Positions 18,556 through 27,851 of a stretch of 34,892 nt of DNA are shown here, in pieces. Position 1 is the first letter of the stretch; every line of letters starts with the position of its first letter. The notes beneath the pieces were generated by a model. It had not been told where the DNA came from. It saw only the letters and a list, made by a program, of their open reading frames with translations, and ran no database searches. The stretch is from Saprospiraceae bacterium (lineage in GTDB: Bacteria > Bacteroidota > Bacteroidia > Chitinophagales > Saprospiraceae), in the NCBI GenBank assembly GCA_022448955.1, contig JAKVCU010000097.1, positions 1 through 34,892 on the forward strand, given 5' to 3'. The position numbers and the translations under genes are program-made.

Positions 18556-19758
18556 ATGAGAAGCATTAATTTCAAATCTGTTTTTATCGCAATGATCGCT
18601 CTGGTCTGGGCCAGTATTGGGCAAGCCCAGTACGACGACCTATATTATAATCCAGACGAAGACAATACATACAATTATAGCAATAGCTCAAATAGCTATG
18701 ATGACTATAAATATGATGACGACGACTACGATTATGATAATTATAGCTATGATGATAATAGCTACGAATATAATGATTATGACTATCAGTATTCATCACG
18801 TATTCGCCGCTTCCATCGCCCATACTATGGATTCAACTACTTTGATCCATGCTATGTAGACCTTGCTTATTATGATCCATTCTTTTCACCTGTTGGAACA
18901 ACCGTATTAATATACGATGACCTTTACTCCTTCAACTCTTACAGGCGTCTTCGTCGTTGGAATCGTTGGAATGCATGGGGAGGTGGCTTCAATAGCTGGG
19001 GCATAAGTGTTGGTTGGGGCAACCCTTGGTTCAACAATGGCTGGGGATCAGGTTGGAACCGCTGGAACAATTGGGGACCAGGTTGGAACCGCTGGAATCG
19101 TTGGAATGATCCATGGTTCAATAGTGGATTTTCTAACTTCTATTGTCCACCATCTTGGGGAAATAACTTCAATTACAATACTGTTGTAAATGTAAATAAC
19201 CCTAACGACCGCTATTATGGCCCTCGTCGTTCCGGTTCTACAAAAGCCCCTCGTAGTGGTGTTATTCGTACCCAATCGCCAAAAGATGTCACCAATACAC
19301 GCAATATCAATAGTGGAAATGATTTTGGCAAACAACGTGCTAGAACTATCGATCCAGAATTAAATAGAAATGGAACAAGATATTCAGATAGCAATCGCAG
19401 ACGTTCGGAAGCAAGAACGAGCAATTCTTCTGAAAGAACTAGAACTAGAACAGAAACAAGAAGTAGAAAGAGATCGGAAACTCGTCAGAAAGAAGCCCGC
19501 TCTAGAACTTCACGTTCATACGATAATAATTCTTCTAATAAAAGAGGTTCTTCTACAAGAAGCAGAAGTAACTCCAATTCCTCAAGGAGTAGGGGCTATA
19601 ACAACAACAGCAGCCGCTCCCGTTCAAATACCAAAAGCTACAATAGAAGTAACAGCCGTAGCCGCAGCAACTCTTCTTCAACTAGAAGTAGAAGTAGCAG
19701 CAGCTCGCGAAGTAAAAGCTCAAGTAGAAGTAGTAGCAGAAGAGGCCGTGGTGAATAA
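18556..19758 (+). CDS. Exported low-complexity protein (D/Y-, W/N/G- and R/S-rich)
   Basis: A 400-residue protein with a signal peptide (1-25, ending SIGQAQ) followed by three blocks of extreme composition. Residues 26-80 are Asp/Tyr/Asn-rich (for example YKYDDDDYDYDNYSYDD). Residues 81-125 are more ordinary (RFHRPYYGFNYFDPCY), and 130-190 are Trp/Gly/Asn/Arg repeats of the WNRWN kind. From about 265 to the end it is Arg/Ser-rich, with RSRSNS and SSSRSKSS runs. I know of similar exported, disordered proteins in Bacteroidetes but no assigned function. The N-terminal acidic and C-terminal basic parts suggest intramolecular or polyanion binding; this is inference. Short codon-level repeats suggest slippage-driven growth of the tail. 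A good terminator follows. Confidence 0.8.
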   Translation: MRSINFKSVFIAMIALVWASIGQAQYDDLYYNPDEDNTYNYSNSSNSYDDYKYDDDDYDYDNYSYDDNSYEYNDYDYQYSSRIRRFHRPYYGFNYFDPCYVDLAYYDPFFSPVGTTVLIYDDLYSFNSYRRLRRWNRWNAWGGGFNSWGISVGWGNPWFNNGWGSGWNRWNNWGPGWNRWNRWNDPWFNSGFSNFYCPPSWGNNFNYNTVVNVNNPNDRYYGPRRSGSTKAPRSGVIRTQSPKDVTNTRNINSGNDFGKQRARTIDPELNRNGTRYSDSNRRRSEARTSNSSERTRTRTETRSRKRSETRQKEARSRTSRSYDNNSSNKRGSSTRSRSNSNSSRSRGYNNNSSRSRSNTKSYNRSNSRSRSNSSSTRSRSSSSSRSKSSSRSSSRRGRGE

Positions 19759-19790
19759 TAATTAGAAAATTCTTATCATAAAGATGTTGG

Positions 19791-19836
19791 AAAATGGGTG
19801 AACATGTGGTAAATGTGTTTTCACCCATTTTTTTTA
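19791..19836 (+). terminator. Rho-independent terminator
   Basis: Arms aaaatgggtgaa and ttcacccatttt with a 17-base loop, ending in a run of T, 32 bases after the R/S-rich gene. Confidence 0.8.
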
Positions 19837-20048
19837 AGAACTTATTTGAAAGTTTGTTCTTTGATACGATTTTGTCAATAATTAGATTAGACAAGATTAA
19901 AGGTTACAATTTTAGCCATAGCTAAATGAGTGTTCTTTGAACGAAGTATAAGCTAACTTAATGGCGAAATAAAGCCAAGTAATAAAATCCAAATAAGTTT
20001 TTGGCTATGAAATCGTTTTACAATAAACCCCAAATGAAATTTCAATCT

Positions 20049-21512
20049 ATGGAGAGGAAAATATTTTTTGCATTTATTCTAACACTAGGTTTTTTTAATA
20101 TTCAAGCACAAACTGCTTTTGATGCCTTACGATATTCCAACTTAACTTTTAGTGGAACCGCTCGCTCGCTTGGAGCTGGAGGTGCGTTGGGTGCACTTGG
20201 AGCGGATTTTTCGGTATTGAGTACCAATCCAGCTGGCTTGGCTACTTACCGCCGTTCAGAGTTTTCTTTAACGCCATCCTTGTTAGTAACAGCTACAGAC
20301 GCTCAGCTTCGCACAGGCAGTAATACCCCACTGGAATCAGATGATCAAGGTGATTTTAACTTGAGCAATGTTGGCTTCGTATTTGCTAATCGTCCCAATA
20401 GCTCAAAATGGAAAACGGCTAACTTCGGTATCGGCCTTAATCGTGTGGCTAACTTTAGTCAAAGCTTCTTTTACCAAGGTACTTCCCCTGGTTCTATTAT
20501 GACACGCTGGAAAGACTTTGCAAATAGTGGAGAAGGAATTAGTGATTTTGAGGAAGGCTTAGCCATTGATGCAGGTGGATTATTCCAATTCGACGGTGAT
20601 GATTTTTATTACTCTGATTTTGATGGCCTCGAAACAGAGGAAGTGACCAGAGAGGAAACAGTAATCACCGATGGTTCAATCAATGAATTGGTATTCTCCT
20701 TTGCAGGAAACTACGAAGAGAAACTGATGATCGGTGCAACTATTGGTGTCCCATTCCTGACCTTTACAGAGGAAAAAATATATGTGGAAAGTGATAGAGA
20801 AGGAAATAGAATTCCATTGTTTAATTCCTTGGACTATCGTCAAGATTTAAATACAACAGGTGTAGGAATAAACCTAAAACTGGGTTTCATCTATCGTGTC
20901 AATCAAATGCTTCGCTTAGGCGGTGCGGTACATACACCAACTCGATTTGGATTAGATGATAGCTTTAGTTCTTCTTTAAACTATGACTATACAACAGATG
21001 AAGGGGAAACGTCAGATATTACGGCAGAGTCTCCTGATGGCTTATTTGACTATCGATTAGTTACGCCTTGGCGTTTGATGGGTAATGTAGGTATCATCAT
21101 TGGAAAAAAAGGCTTCCTATCAGGAGAAATAGAATGGGTAGATTATGGGAGTGCTTCTTTCAATTACGGTCAATTTGGAGATTCAGAAAGAGAAGTCAAT
21201 AGAGAAATTGAAAATACGCTGACTCAAGCCATAAACCTGAAACTAGGAGGAGAGCTTGTTCTGGACATCTTCCAATTACGCGCAGGCTTCCAAATCTTGA
21301 ATTCGCCCCTAGAAAATGACGAAACAGTCAACTATGCATACTCTTTAGGTGCAGGCTTACGCCAAAGATCATTCTTCTTAGATATTGCTTACAGAAGAAG
21401 TCTTCTTGAAGAAACTTATGTTCCTTATACAGTCGATCAAGCACCTATTCAATATGTGGACAATGACATAACCTATGGTAATTTTTTGCTAACGCTTGGC
21501 TTTAAGTTTTAG
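20049..21512 (+). CDS. Outer-membrane barrel protein, OMPP1/FadL (TodX)-like
   Basis: From 20049 this is a 487-residue outer-membrane protein with a clean signal peptide (MERKIFFAFILTLGFFNIQAQ). The mature start TAFDALRYSNLTFSGTARS, then LGAGGALGALGADFSVLSTNPAGLATYRRSEF, is the characteristic N-terminal hatch segment of FadL-like transport proteins and the related PorV-like group. The body is strand-rich (FGIGLNRVANFSQSFFYQG, MLRLGGAVHTPTRFGLDD, LSGEIEWVDYGSASFNYG), and the C-terminus NFLLTLGFKF ends in Phe as barrel proteins do. It probably forms a channel for hydrophobic compounds or serves in surface-protein handling. In-frame ATGs at 20007 and 20034 are alternatives that would lengthen the signal's n-region. 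Confidence 0.82.
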   Translation: MERKIFFAFILTLGFFNIQAQTAFDALRYSNLTFSGTARSLGAGGALGALGADFSVLSTNPAGLATYRRSEFSLTPSLLVTATDAQLRTGSNTPLESDDQGDFNLSNVGFVFANRPNSSKWKTANFGIGLNRVANFSQSFFYQGTSPGSIMTRWKDFANSGEGISDFEEGLAIDAGGLFQFDGDDFYYSDFDGLETEEVTREETVITDGSINELVFSFAGNYEEKLMIGATIGVPFLTFTEEKIYVESDREGNRIPLFNSLDYRQDLNTTGVGINLKLGFIYRVNQMLRLGGAVHTPTRFGLDDSFSSSLNYDYTTDEGETSDITAESPDGLFDYRLVTPWRLMGNVGIIIGKKGFLSGEIEWVDYGSASFNYGQFGDSEREVNREIENTLTQAINLKLGGELVLDIFQLRAGFQILNSPLENDETVNYAYSLGAGLRQRSFFLDIAYRRSLLEETYVPYTVDQAPIQYVDNDITYGNFLLTLGFKF

Positions 21513-21550
21513 TAAAACATCTCCGATCGGGGACAAATATCAGAAAAAAG

Positions 21551-21587
21551 AAAGTGCGGTTGGCTCACAAGGAGTAACCGCACTTTT
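21551..21587 (+). terminator. Rho-independent terminator
   Basis: Arms aaagtgcggtt and aaccgcacttt with a 14-base loop, followed by tcc; 38 bases after the barrel gene stop. The stem is long and GC-containing, while the T-tract is short. Confidence 0.75.
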
Positions 21588-21995
21588 CCTTCAAAAAGAG
21601 TAACTTTCGTTACCGTTTTCATTTGTACTTTTTGGATACAAGACCATTCAATTTTTTATCTCTTCTATTTTGGGGTTAATAGCGCACTAAGAAGGGGAAT
21701 ATCCGCTAAACCTCTCTTTACTAAACGTGGAAATAGAGCCAGTCATTTGTTAAAGAAAGTAAATCAACAGTATTCCTCCTTCCTGCACATAAGTCATGGT
21801 CGTTCCATAAACTCCTACAATAATCCAAAAGTATTAGGAGCCTTATTGTAGGCATCCATTCGTATAATTTAATCATGGGTAATATGGTGAATAATAGCAA
21901 GAGGTATTCATTGGTGTAATACGAGATAGCCTACTAAGCGGCTAGTCAAAATTGCTTGTATAATAAAGTTGTTCATTCGAAAATTATAAGTAACT

Positions 21996-22085
21996 GATGA
22001 TAGGAAAGTTACGCATGATTTTTGAACGAACGTAAAGACCTGTTCTGCTCATGGCTAAATTTTATTTTGCCAATTCTAGCCTAAC
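21996..22085 (+). repeat. Dispersed intergenic repeat, copy 2
   Basis: Matches bases 1-71 in direct orientation, with an extra segment (about gtaaagacctgttctgctca) that copy 1 lacks. It is non-coding. Confidence 0.75.
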
Positions 22086-22335
22086 GGTAGGCACGGTTTT
22101 GGGCAAATTACTTAAGCAACCCATTCATTTTTTGTCCAGCATAAGCATTACCGCAAAAAATGAATCAATCTTTCTCACAACCAACATTTTTTGAGGAGTA
22201 AAAAGTGTAAATCCTCCTCATCCAAAGGTGGGAATTATCCAAAAACATATCAAAATGAAATTTTTTACTTGTGATATATTATAAAATATATTATTTTAAT
22301 AAAAATCTGATTACTAATAATTTAAATAATTTTTT

Positions 22336-23790
22336 GTGATAAAAATTATTGAATTAATTGATGCATTAGATTCCAAAGAAAAGCGACAAATTCGCTTGGA
22401 GTTGCAGCAAAATGAGAAAGAAAGACTGTACAACTTATTCATCTTTTTAGTGAAAAAAGGCAGTAACCGACGTTTTGCGAAAGCAGAAGTATTTGAAAAG
22501 GTATTTGGCAAAGCATTTACCGAAAGGGGAGACGTATTGCTACGCAATGAAATCCGCTTATTAAGCAATTGGATAAAAGAGTATTTGCGCTTGACGCTGA
22601 TCACAGAAAAAGCGAAAAAAGATAAACTAGAGGGAATTGAATTATTGCTCCAATACTATTTGGATAACAATAAACTTAGTCTATTCGAAAAAGAGTGGCG
22701 TAAGTACAAACGGCAATGTCTGGAGCAACACAATTATACCCTAATGGCAAAAATTTATGGAATATATACTAGGTACTTGGAAGAAAAAAAGGAAGTAAAG
22801 TTATGGGTGTATCAAGAGATTGCAGCACTTAGCCATGATCAGATCCAACAATTGTCTACTGCTTTTAAAGAGCAAGTTCGATATACAGAGATTCAAAAAA
22901 TAAAAGCCAATAAAGTTATACAAGCTTTTTTGAGGACTTATCCGATGCCCGAGCTACAAGAAAGGCTAGAGCTAAAAGCCGAAAAACAGGAAGCGGTGGT
23001 GCATTACCATTACCTCCGTGCTAGAAGCTACTTAGAATCCGGCCAAAAAAAAATTCAGACTTTAAAAGAGGCAGAAAAAATCTATTACGAAATCCGTGAT
23101 TACAGACCCCAGCAGTATGCTGATCTTGGTCTTATTTATGGATCTATTGGCTTAGAGTATTTCCTCCAAGGAGATTATCAGGCTGCTTATGCAGCCTATG
23201 TGAAAACATTGGCTTTTTTAAAAGCGACCAATCAAGCATTTAATGCTAATTTATATTACAACTATGTGAGTATCTTACTCAAACTTGACCGTTATCAAGA
23301 ATTAATTGATACGGTATTAGCACATCAAGAAGGTATTCAGAAAAGCAAAAGGTTAAAATATCGCTTTGAATATATGTTGGTGATGAGCTACTTATTCAAG
23401 GGAGAGGTGGACAATGCCTTTCAATTGGTACATAGAGAGATCAATAAACGCCCAGAGAGCGAATATTATAATTTTCGATACGTATACGGCATCTGTTTTT
23501 ATTTGATGGGTGATGTGGATTCTTTTGAACGAGAAATTATCAATATCAAGCAGAAAGTAGATTATCAACCCCCTATTGAAAAGGAATTTGCATTCTTAGC
23601 GGATATCTTTCATCTTTTCATTAAATGGCGGTTTTATACCCCTGAACGCAATGAGCAAGAAAAGCTGCTTAATCGTTTAGAAAAAAAGATAAAAGAAGCT
23701 GGTGCGCAAGTACGATTATTCAAGGATATTCTAATTGCCAAATGGTTAATTAGAGAGATGAATTCTCTTCAAAAGAAAACAACTTTCTAA
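22336..23790 (+). CDS. Helical-repeat (TPR-like) protein
   Basis: A 484-residue, almost wholly helical protein with no signal peptide. The N-terminal 100 residues (IELIDALDSKEKRQIRLEL, then FAKAEVFEKVFGKAF and LLSNWIKEYL) resemble a domain I have seen at the start of uncharacterised Saprospiraceae proteins. Residues about 220-400 contain degenerate TPR-like hairpins, such as ADLGLIYGSIGLEYFLQGDYQAAYAAYVKTL and NLYYNYVSILLKLDRYQELI, broken here for length into recognisable helix pairs at about 261-300 and 305-330. The start codon is GTG. It probably acts as a cytosolic scaffold. It is followed by the membrane hydrolase gene after 22 bases, so the two are likely cotranscribed. Confidence 0.75.
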   Translation: MIKIIELIDALDSKEKRQIRLELQQNEKERLYNLFIFLVKKGSNRRFAKAEVFEKVFGKAFTERGDVLLRNEIRLLSNWIKEYLRLTLITEKAKKDKLEGIELLLQYYLDNNKLSLFEKEWRKYKRQCLEQHNYTLMAKIYGIYTRYLEEKKEVKLWVYQEIAALSHDQIQQLSTAFKEQVRYTEIQKIKANKVIQAFLRTYPMPELQERLELKAEKQEAVVHYHYLRARSYLESGQKKIQTLKEAEKIYYEIRDYRPQQYADLGLIYGSIGLEYFLQGDYQAAYAAYVKTLAFLKATNQAFNANLYYNYVSILLKLDRYQELIDTVLAHQEGIQKSKRLKYRFEYMLVMSYLFKGEVDNAFQLVHREINKRPESEYYNFRYVYGICFYLMGDVDSFEREIINIKQKVDYQPPIEKEFAFLADIFHLFIKWRFYTPERNEQEKLLNRLEKKIKEAGAQVRLFKDILIAKWLIREMNSLQKKTTF

Positions 23791-23812
23791 AAACAGTATC
23801 TGTTAATACTTT

Positions 23813-25015
23813 ATGGATTCTTTAACTCAAATTACATTAGGTGCCGCAGTTGGTGAGATTGCACTCGGCCGGAAAGTTGGCAATAAAGCCATGCTTTGGG
23901 GAGCTATTGGAGGCACAATTCCTGATTTAGACGTAGTCGCTAATTTGGTAACTGATCAAATTAGTGCAATGGCTTTTCACAGAGGGATTACACATGCTCT
24001 TTTTTTTGGAATCCTAGCACCTTTGATTTTGGGATGGTTAATTTATGCCTTTTATGATGTGGAGCATCGATCCCAATTTTGGAAAAAGTTGCTTATGGCT
24101 TATGGTGCTTTATTTTTGCTCTTGTTTTTAGGTTCACTACCCATGCCTATACCTCGCATGGAGATCGTTTCGATTGCTTGGATAGTCAGTACTGCTATTA
24201 TTGCTTTTCCCACTGTGTTGTATTTAATCTCAAAGAAAAAGCCCCTTGAGGAGCGACCTACTTGGAAAGGTTGGGCTTTACTGTTTTTTCTTTCGATAAT
24301 AACCCACCCTTTATTAGATGCTTGTACCGCTTATGGAACGCAATTATTACAGCCTTTTAGTGATTATAGAGTAGCCTGGAATAATATTGCGGTAGTAGAT
24401 CCAATCTATACCTTCCCATTTTTGTTTTTCCTGATTTGGGCATCGAGAAAAACACGTACTTCTGACAGACGTAAGTGGCTCAATTATTTAGGAATAGGAA
24501 TTAGTAGTGCTTACTTGTTATTCACTTTTATGAATAAAATGCAAGTTGATAATGCCTTTCGGCAGGCCATGGAAGAGCAAGAAATTAGCATGAGTCGCTT
24601 TACAACAGGACCTTCCATCTTTAATAATATATTGTGGCAAGGTGTAGCAGAAGGCGATAGCCTTTATCATTATGGGCGTTATTCTTTATGGGATGAGCAA
24701 GCACCTTTTGCACAAATGAATCAAATAGGAAAGGGGCATGAATACTTAAAACCTTTCGAAAATGATCGGGTGATAAAAATCTTGAAGTGGTTTTCCAATG
24801 GCTATTACTGCGTAAAACCTTTGCCTGAGGGTAAATTAGAATTTAGTGATATGCGTTACGGAACATTCCCTATGGGAGATGGTTCAGAAGGCTTCATATT
24901 CCAATTCATTTTAGAGCCTAAGGATGGAAAAATAGTAGCCGAGCAAGTACGTCCAGAAGATCGAAATATGGAAGGCGCATTTACTCAGCTATGGGAGCGT
25001 ATCAAAGGCATTTAG
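23813..25015 (+). CDS. Membrane-bound metal-dependent hydrolase, YdjM/DUF457 type
   Basis: A 400-residue integral membrane protein. The opening MDSLTQITLGAAVGEIALG is the hallmark of the YdjM/LexA-regulated membrane hydrolase family. Putative metal ligands are the PDLD motif near residue 39, HRGITHALFFG near 56-66 and THPLLDACTAYGTQLLQPF near 163-181. Four or five membrane helices lie between about 75 and 250, and a soluble C-terminal half follows (for example GRYSLWDEQAPFAQMNQ). The substrate is unknown; relatives are linked to phospholipase-like or stress-related roles. The stop overlaps that of dapA, on the opposite strand, by 4 bases. Confidence 0.85.
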   Translation: MDSLTQITLGAAVGEIALGRKVGNKAMLWGAIGGTIPDLDVVANLVTDQISAMAFHRGITHALFFGILAPLILGWLIYAFYDVEHRSQFWKKLLMAYGALFLLLFLGSLPMPIPRMEIVSIAWIVSTAIIAFPTVLYLISKKKPLEERPTWKGWALLFFLSIITHPLLDACTAYGTQLLQPFSDYRVAWNNIAVVDPIYTFPFLFFLIWASRKTRTSDRRKWLNYLGIGISSAYLLFTFMNKMQVDNAFRQAMEEQEISMSRFTTGPSIFNNILWQGVAEGDSLYHYGRYSLWDEQAPFAQMNQIGKGHEYLKPFENDRVIKILKWFSNGYYCVKPLPEGKLEFSDMRYGTFPMGDGSEGFIFQFILEPKDGKIVAEQVRPEDRNMEGAFTQLWERIKGI

Positions 25016-25920
25016 CCGATTTTAGCTAATGCTTCGTCTGCTTTCTGCATTTCCGCTTGTAGGCGTGCATAGTTATTTCCCGAAAGGGCAGTCAAAGGAA
25101 TACGTACCTCTTTAGAACAGTATCCTTTTATTTCCATAGATGCCTTAATCCCGACAGGGTTCCCTTCTACATAGAGTAAAGGGTGAACATCTAATAAGGC
25201 ATAGTTGATAGCCCTGGCTTTCGCCAAATCGTTCTCAAGTCCTGCTCTGATCATATTGGACCATGCCCTAGGATAGGCATTCGCAATCACAGAGACGACG
25301 CCATCACCTCCGGCAGCAATCATAGGCATAGTGATAGGGTCATCACCTGAAAGCACTAAAAAGCCTTCTGGTTTATGCTTGATTAATTGCATCGCTTGAT
25401 GGATATCTCCTTTAGCTTCCTTTACTGCAAGGAAGACATCGGGCGCCGCTTCCGCTAAACGCAGCACTGTTTCAGGATGTACATTAGAACTAGTACGCCC
25501 AGGGACATTGTAAATGATAACTGGTCGGGGTGTAGCTTCCGCTAAACGCAGATAGTGTTGAAAAATACCTTCTTGACTTGGCTTGATGTAAGCAGGACTG
25601 CTAGACATAATGGCATCAATCCCATCAAGGTTGTAGCGCTGTACACCATCCACTAACTTTTGCGTATAATTACTACCAAATAATCCTGCAACAAGAGGAA
25701 CTCGCCTATCAATAGCTTCGATGGTAGTATCTAGCACGGCCCTACATTCATCTGCACTCAGGTTAACGGCTTCGCCTGTTGTCCCAAGCGATACAATATA
25801 TTCAACACCTCCATCAATAAGGAAGTTAATAATATTTTTTAAGGACGTGTAGTCAATTTCACCATTTTTGAAGGGAGTGATGATGGCTACGCCAGTGCCC
25901 TTTAGCTTAGGCTGCTTCAT
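25012..25920 (-). CDS. dapA: 4-hydroxy-tetrahydrodipicolinate synthase
   Basis: A 302-residue class I aldolase-fold enzyme that condenses pyruvate with aspartate semialdehyde in the diaminopimelate/lysine pathway. The pyruvate-binding GTTGE motif is at 46-50. The relay tyrosine is Y137 in IIYNVPGRTSSN, and the Schiff-base lysine is K167 in LAVKEAKGD. R142 binds the substrate carboxylate. GDDPITMPMIAAGGDGVVSV is the usual C-terminal barrel landmark. Length is typical. It overlaps the preceding DUF6913 gene by 14 bases and is last in the accA operon, which links lysine and peptidoglycan precursor supply with fatty-acid synthesis. Confidence 0.95.
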   Translation of the reverse strand: MKQPKLKGTGVAIITPFKNGEIDYTSLKNIINFLIDGGVEYIVSLGTTGEAVNLSADECRAVLDTTIEAIDRRVPLVAGLFGSNYTQKLVDGVQRYNLDGIDAIMSSSPAYIKPSQEGIFQHYLRLAEATPRPVIIYNVPGRTSSNVHPETVLRLAEAAPDVFLAVKEAKGDIHQAMQLIKHKPEGFLVLSGDDPITMPMIAAGGDGVVSVIANAYPRAWSNMIRAGLENDLAKARAINYALLDVHPLLYVEGNPVGIKASMEIKGYCSKEVRIPLTALSGNNYARLQAEMQKADEALAKIG

Positions 25921-26458
25921 TTTTAATATTCAGTTTTGCCAGCAAACTTTCCATCTGTTGGATTAGTTTCTTCAGATCTGTGCTTCCTTCCATATCGATC
26001 ATAAGATCGTAAGCAAATTCACGAGAAGAATAAGGTCCAACACGAAGATGTGCTTTGGAAAGGGCCGCAATATAGTCAGAATAACACTGCGAAAAGGGAT
26101 GAAGGTGCAGGAATAGGTCGAAAGAAGTGTCTAGGAAGTGACGAACAGCTTCCCCTTTAGGACGATAAATCCAATCTATTTCTTTTTTAGTAAAAATAGG
26201 GAAGTGGATGATCTCCTCTTCTGGTGCCTTTTCAAGGAAACCTAATAACTCAACTTTCTTTTTACTTTTTTCTAATTTCTTAGAAAAGTTAAGCACGATG
26301 TTGCGGTTTTGCAAATCGTTGGCGTCAAAGAGAATACCTACGGATTTGGAGATTTCCAAATTCATAGGTTTCTGTTGACGTTTATTTTTTATGGCGCGCA
26401 CCTGTCTTTGAAGTGCGCTTTGGAAAAGTCTTTGCCGGACATCTTCGATCAATCCCAT
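25907..26458 (-). CDS. DUF6913-family protein
   Basis: A 183-residue soluble protein with no signal peptide. The N-terminal basic helix (QRQVRAIKNKRQQKP) leads into a compact alpha/beta domain with SKSVGILFDANDLQNRNIVL, FPIFTKKEIDWIYRP and FLDTSFDLFLHLHPFSQCYSDYIAALSKAHLRVGPYS, the last being the most family-like part (its pieces lie at about 108-150). Genes of this type sit next to dapA in many Bacteroidetes, which is how I recognise it; the function is unknown. It starts 9 bases after the accA stop and overlaps dapA by 14 bases, so all three are likely co-expressed. Confidence 0.75.
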   Translation of the reverse strand: MGLIEDVRQRLFQSALQRQVRAIKNKRQQKPMNLEISKSVGILFDANDLQNRNIVLNFSKKLEKSKKKVELLGFLEKAPEEEIIHFPIFTKKEIDWIYRPKGEAVRHFLDTSFDLFLHLHPFSQCYSDYIAALSKAHLRVGPYSSREFAYDLMIDMEGSTDLKKLIQQMESLLAKLNIKNEAA

Positions 26459-26467
26459 AGTATTATT

Positions 26468-27442
26468 TTATTGACCTTCTTCCGTCGGCGCTACTTCATC
26501 ATAAACTCCGATAGATGAATATTTTTGAATTCTAGCTTCTAGCAACTCGTCCGTACTCATTTCCTGAAGCTCTGCGATAGCTTTTTTGATATGCCGTTTT
26601 AATATTTTGGCCATATCCTCTGGAGCAGAATGAGCACCACCGAGTGGTTCTTTTATGATACCATCAATGATACCAAAAGAGTGCATATGATCAGCAGTCA
26701 ATTTTAGGGCTTCTGCTGCTTGTTCTTTGTAATCCCAAGAGCGCCATAAGATAGAGGAGCACGATTCTGGAGATATGACAGAGTACCAAGTATTTTCCAT
26801 CATATATACTCGATCGCCTAGACCGATTCCGATAGCACCACCAGAAGCACCCTCGCCAATCACCACACAAACAATAGGCACTTTAAGTTGCGCCATTTCG
26901 AATAAATTCCTAGCAATAGCTTCTGCCTGTCCACGTTCCTCAGCCTCCAGCCCAGGATAAGCACCCGGCGTATCAATCAAACAAACCACAGGAATGCTAA
27001 AACGCTCTGCCATTTTCATCAAGCGTAATGCCTTGCGATAGCCTTCAGGATTGGCCATACCAAAGTTGCGATATTGACGCATCTTTGTATTCACGCCTTT
27101 CTGATGGCCAATGATCATCACTGATTGGCCATCTAAGCTTCCAAGCCCACCAACAATAGCTTTATCATCCTTATAATAGCGATCGCCGTGTAATTCGACA
27201 AACTTTCTACACATCTGTTCGATATAGTAAAGCGTGTAAGGGCGTTCGGGATGACGAGACAACTGCACTTTTTGCCATCCAGAAAGATTACCATATATTT
27301 CCTTGCGCTTATTCTTGATCTTCGTTTCCAGTTCTTTGATCATCGGCTCAACATCTAATTCTCCTTCCTGACCAACTTGCTGGATCTTGTTTAATTGTTC
27401 GTATAACTTTTCAAGCGGCTGTTCAAAATCTAAAAAGACCAT
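26468..27442 (-). CDS. accA: Acetyl-CoA carboxylase carboxyltransferase subunit alpha
   Basis: A 324-residue alpha subunit of the carboxyltransferase that moves CO2 from carboxybiotin to acetyl-CoA, giving malonyl-CoA for fatty-acid synthesis. It begins [19 protein letters not shown], and the linker helix region [20 protein letters not shown] is typical. The crotonase-fold core shows [56 protein letters not shown] and the oxyanion segment [15 protein letters not shown]. Length is normal. The gene heads the accA-DUF6913-dapA operon and has a well-formed promoter upstream. Its partner accD is not in the window. Confidence 0.96.
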   Translation of the reverse strand: MVFLDFEQPLEKLYEQLNKIQQVGQEGELDVEPMIKELETKIKNKRKEIYGNLSGWQKVQLSRHPERPYTLYYIEQMCRKFVELHGDRYYKDDKAIVGGLGSLDGQSVMIIGHQKGVNTKMRQYRNFGMANPEGYRKALRLMKMAERFSIPVVCLIDTPGAYPGLEAEERGQAEAIARNLFEMAQLKVPIVCVVIGEGASGGAIGIGLGDRVYMMENTWYSVISPESCSSILWRSWDYKEQAAEALKLTADHMHSFGIIDGIIKEPLGGAHSAPEDMAKILKRHIKKAIAELQEMSTDELLEARIQKYSSIGVYDEVAPTEEGQ

Positions 27443-27497
27443 AGGTTTTATATCTTTTAAGGCCGGGCTTCAATAATGACCCCAACCAATTTAGAAC

Positions 27498-27527
27498 TAA
27501 AGGTATAAAGCAGAATATTGGATCAAA
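27498..27527 (-). promoter_or_regulatory. accA promoter, Bacteroidetes type
   Basis: On the minus strand TTTG (27527-27524), 18 bases, then TACCTTTA (27505-27498), a 7-of-8 match to TAnnTTTG. The start site would be near 27491, about 50 bases before the accA ATG. Confidence 0.55.
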
Positions 27528-27708
27528 TAATCGCTCTATTTTACTCCACACCCAATGGGAAAGGCTAAATGCCTTCCATAATAATGTCTATGTAGATTGT
27601 TTCGTACAGTAATTGATACTGTCATTATTTCTTTGGTGATGCAAAATTAGTAATCTAGCGTTGATTTACTACTTCAATGAATTTTTTTTTAGTTTTTTTC
27701 ACAAAGGT

Positions 27709-27740
27709 CTTGCATGAGAAATTAAAACGTTTTATATTTG
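27709..27740 (+). promoter_or_regulatory. tRNA-Asp promoter, Bacteroidetes type
   Basis: CTTG at 27709-27712 is followed after 20 bases by TATATTTG at 27733-27740, a perfect -7 box. Transcription would start near 27747, about 30 bases before the mature tRNA. Confidence 0.65.
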
Positions 27741-27777
27741 CACTCGCCGAAACACAGAAAGGCAACCTTAAAAGTAA

Positions 27778-27851
27778 GGTCTGGTAGTTCAGCTGGTTAG
27801 AATACCTGCCTGTCACGCAGGGGGTCGCGGGTTCGAGTCCCGTCCAGACCG
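27778..27851 (+). tRNA. tRNA-Asp (anticodon GTC)
   Basis: A complete 74-base cloverleaf. The acceptor arms are ggtctgg and ccagacc with a G discriminator. The D-arm is in the gttcagctggttagaa segment, the anticodon stem is cctgc/gcagg around the loop ctgtcac with anticodon GTC, and the T-arm is gcggg-ttcgagt-cccgt. The 3' CCA is not encoded. A promoter and a terminator flank it, so it is a single-gene unit. Confidence 0.97.

Larger units (their letters stand above)
21513..22335. other. Long intergenic region with terminator, dispersed repeat and hairpin
   Basis: 823 bases without an intact gene. It contains the barrel gene's terminator (21551-21587), repeat copy 2 (21996-22085), and a 12-base-arm hairpin at 22123-22165 (attcattttttg / caaaaaatgaat). 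Between 21640 and 21880 short open stretches on the minus strand look faintly protein-like but cannot be joined or identified. Confidence 0.55.
27443..27777. other. Divergent promoter region between accA and tRNA-Asp
   Basis: 335 bases holding two promoters that point outward, one for accA (27498-27527) and one for the tRNA (27709-27740). No ORF or other structure was seen. Confidence 0.6.

Noticed and set aside
19430-19750. Possible CRISPR-like or tandem repeat array
   Set aside because: The short repeats follow codon periodicity of an R/S-rich protein; there are no regular spacers.
19370-19765. 131-residue frame inside the R/S-rich gene
   Set aside because: A shadow frame created by repetitive Arg/Ser codons; the gene with the signal peptide explains the region.
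21640-21880. Possible decayed gene on the minus strand
   Set aside because: Short stretches look protein-like, but they lie in different frames and match nothing I know.
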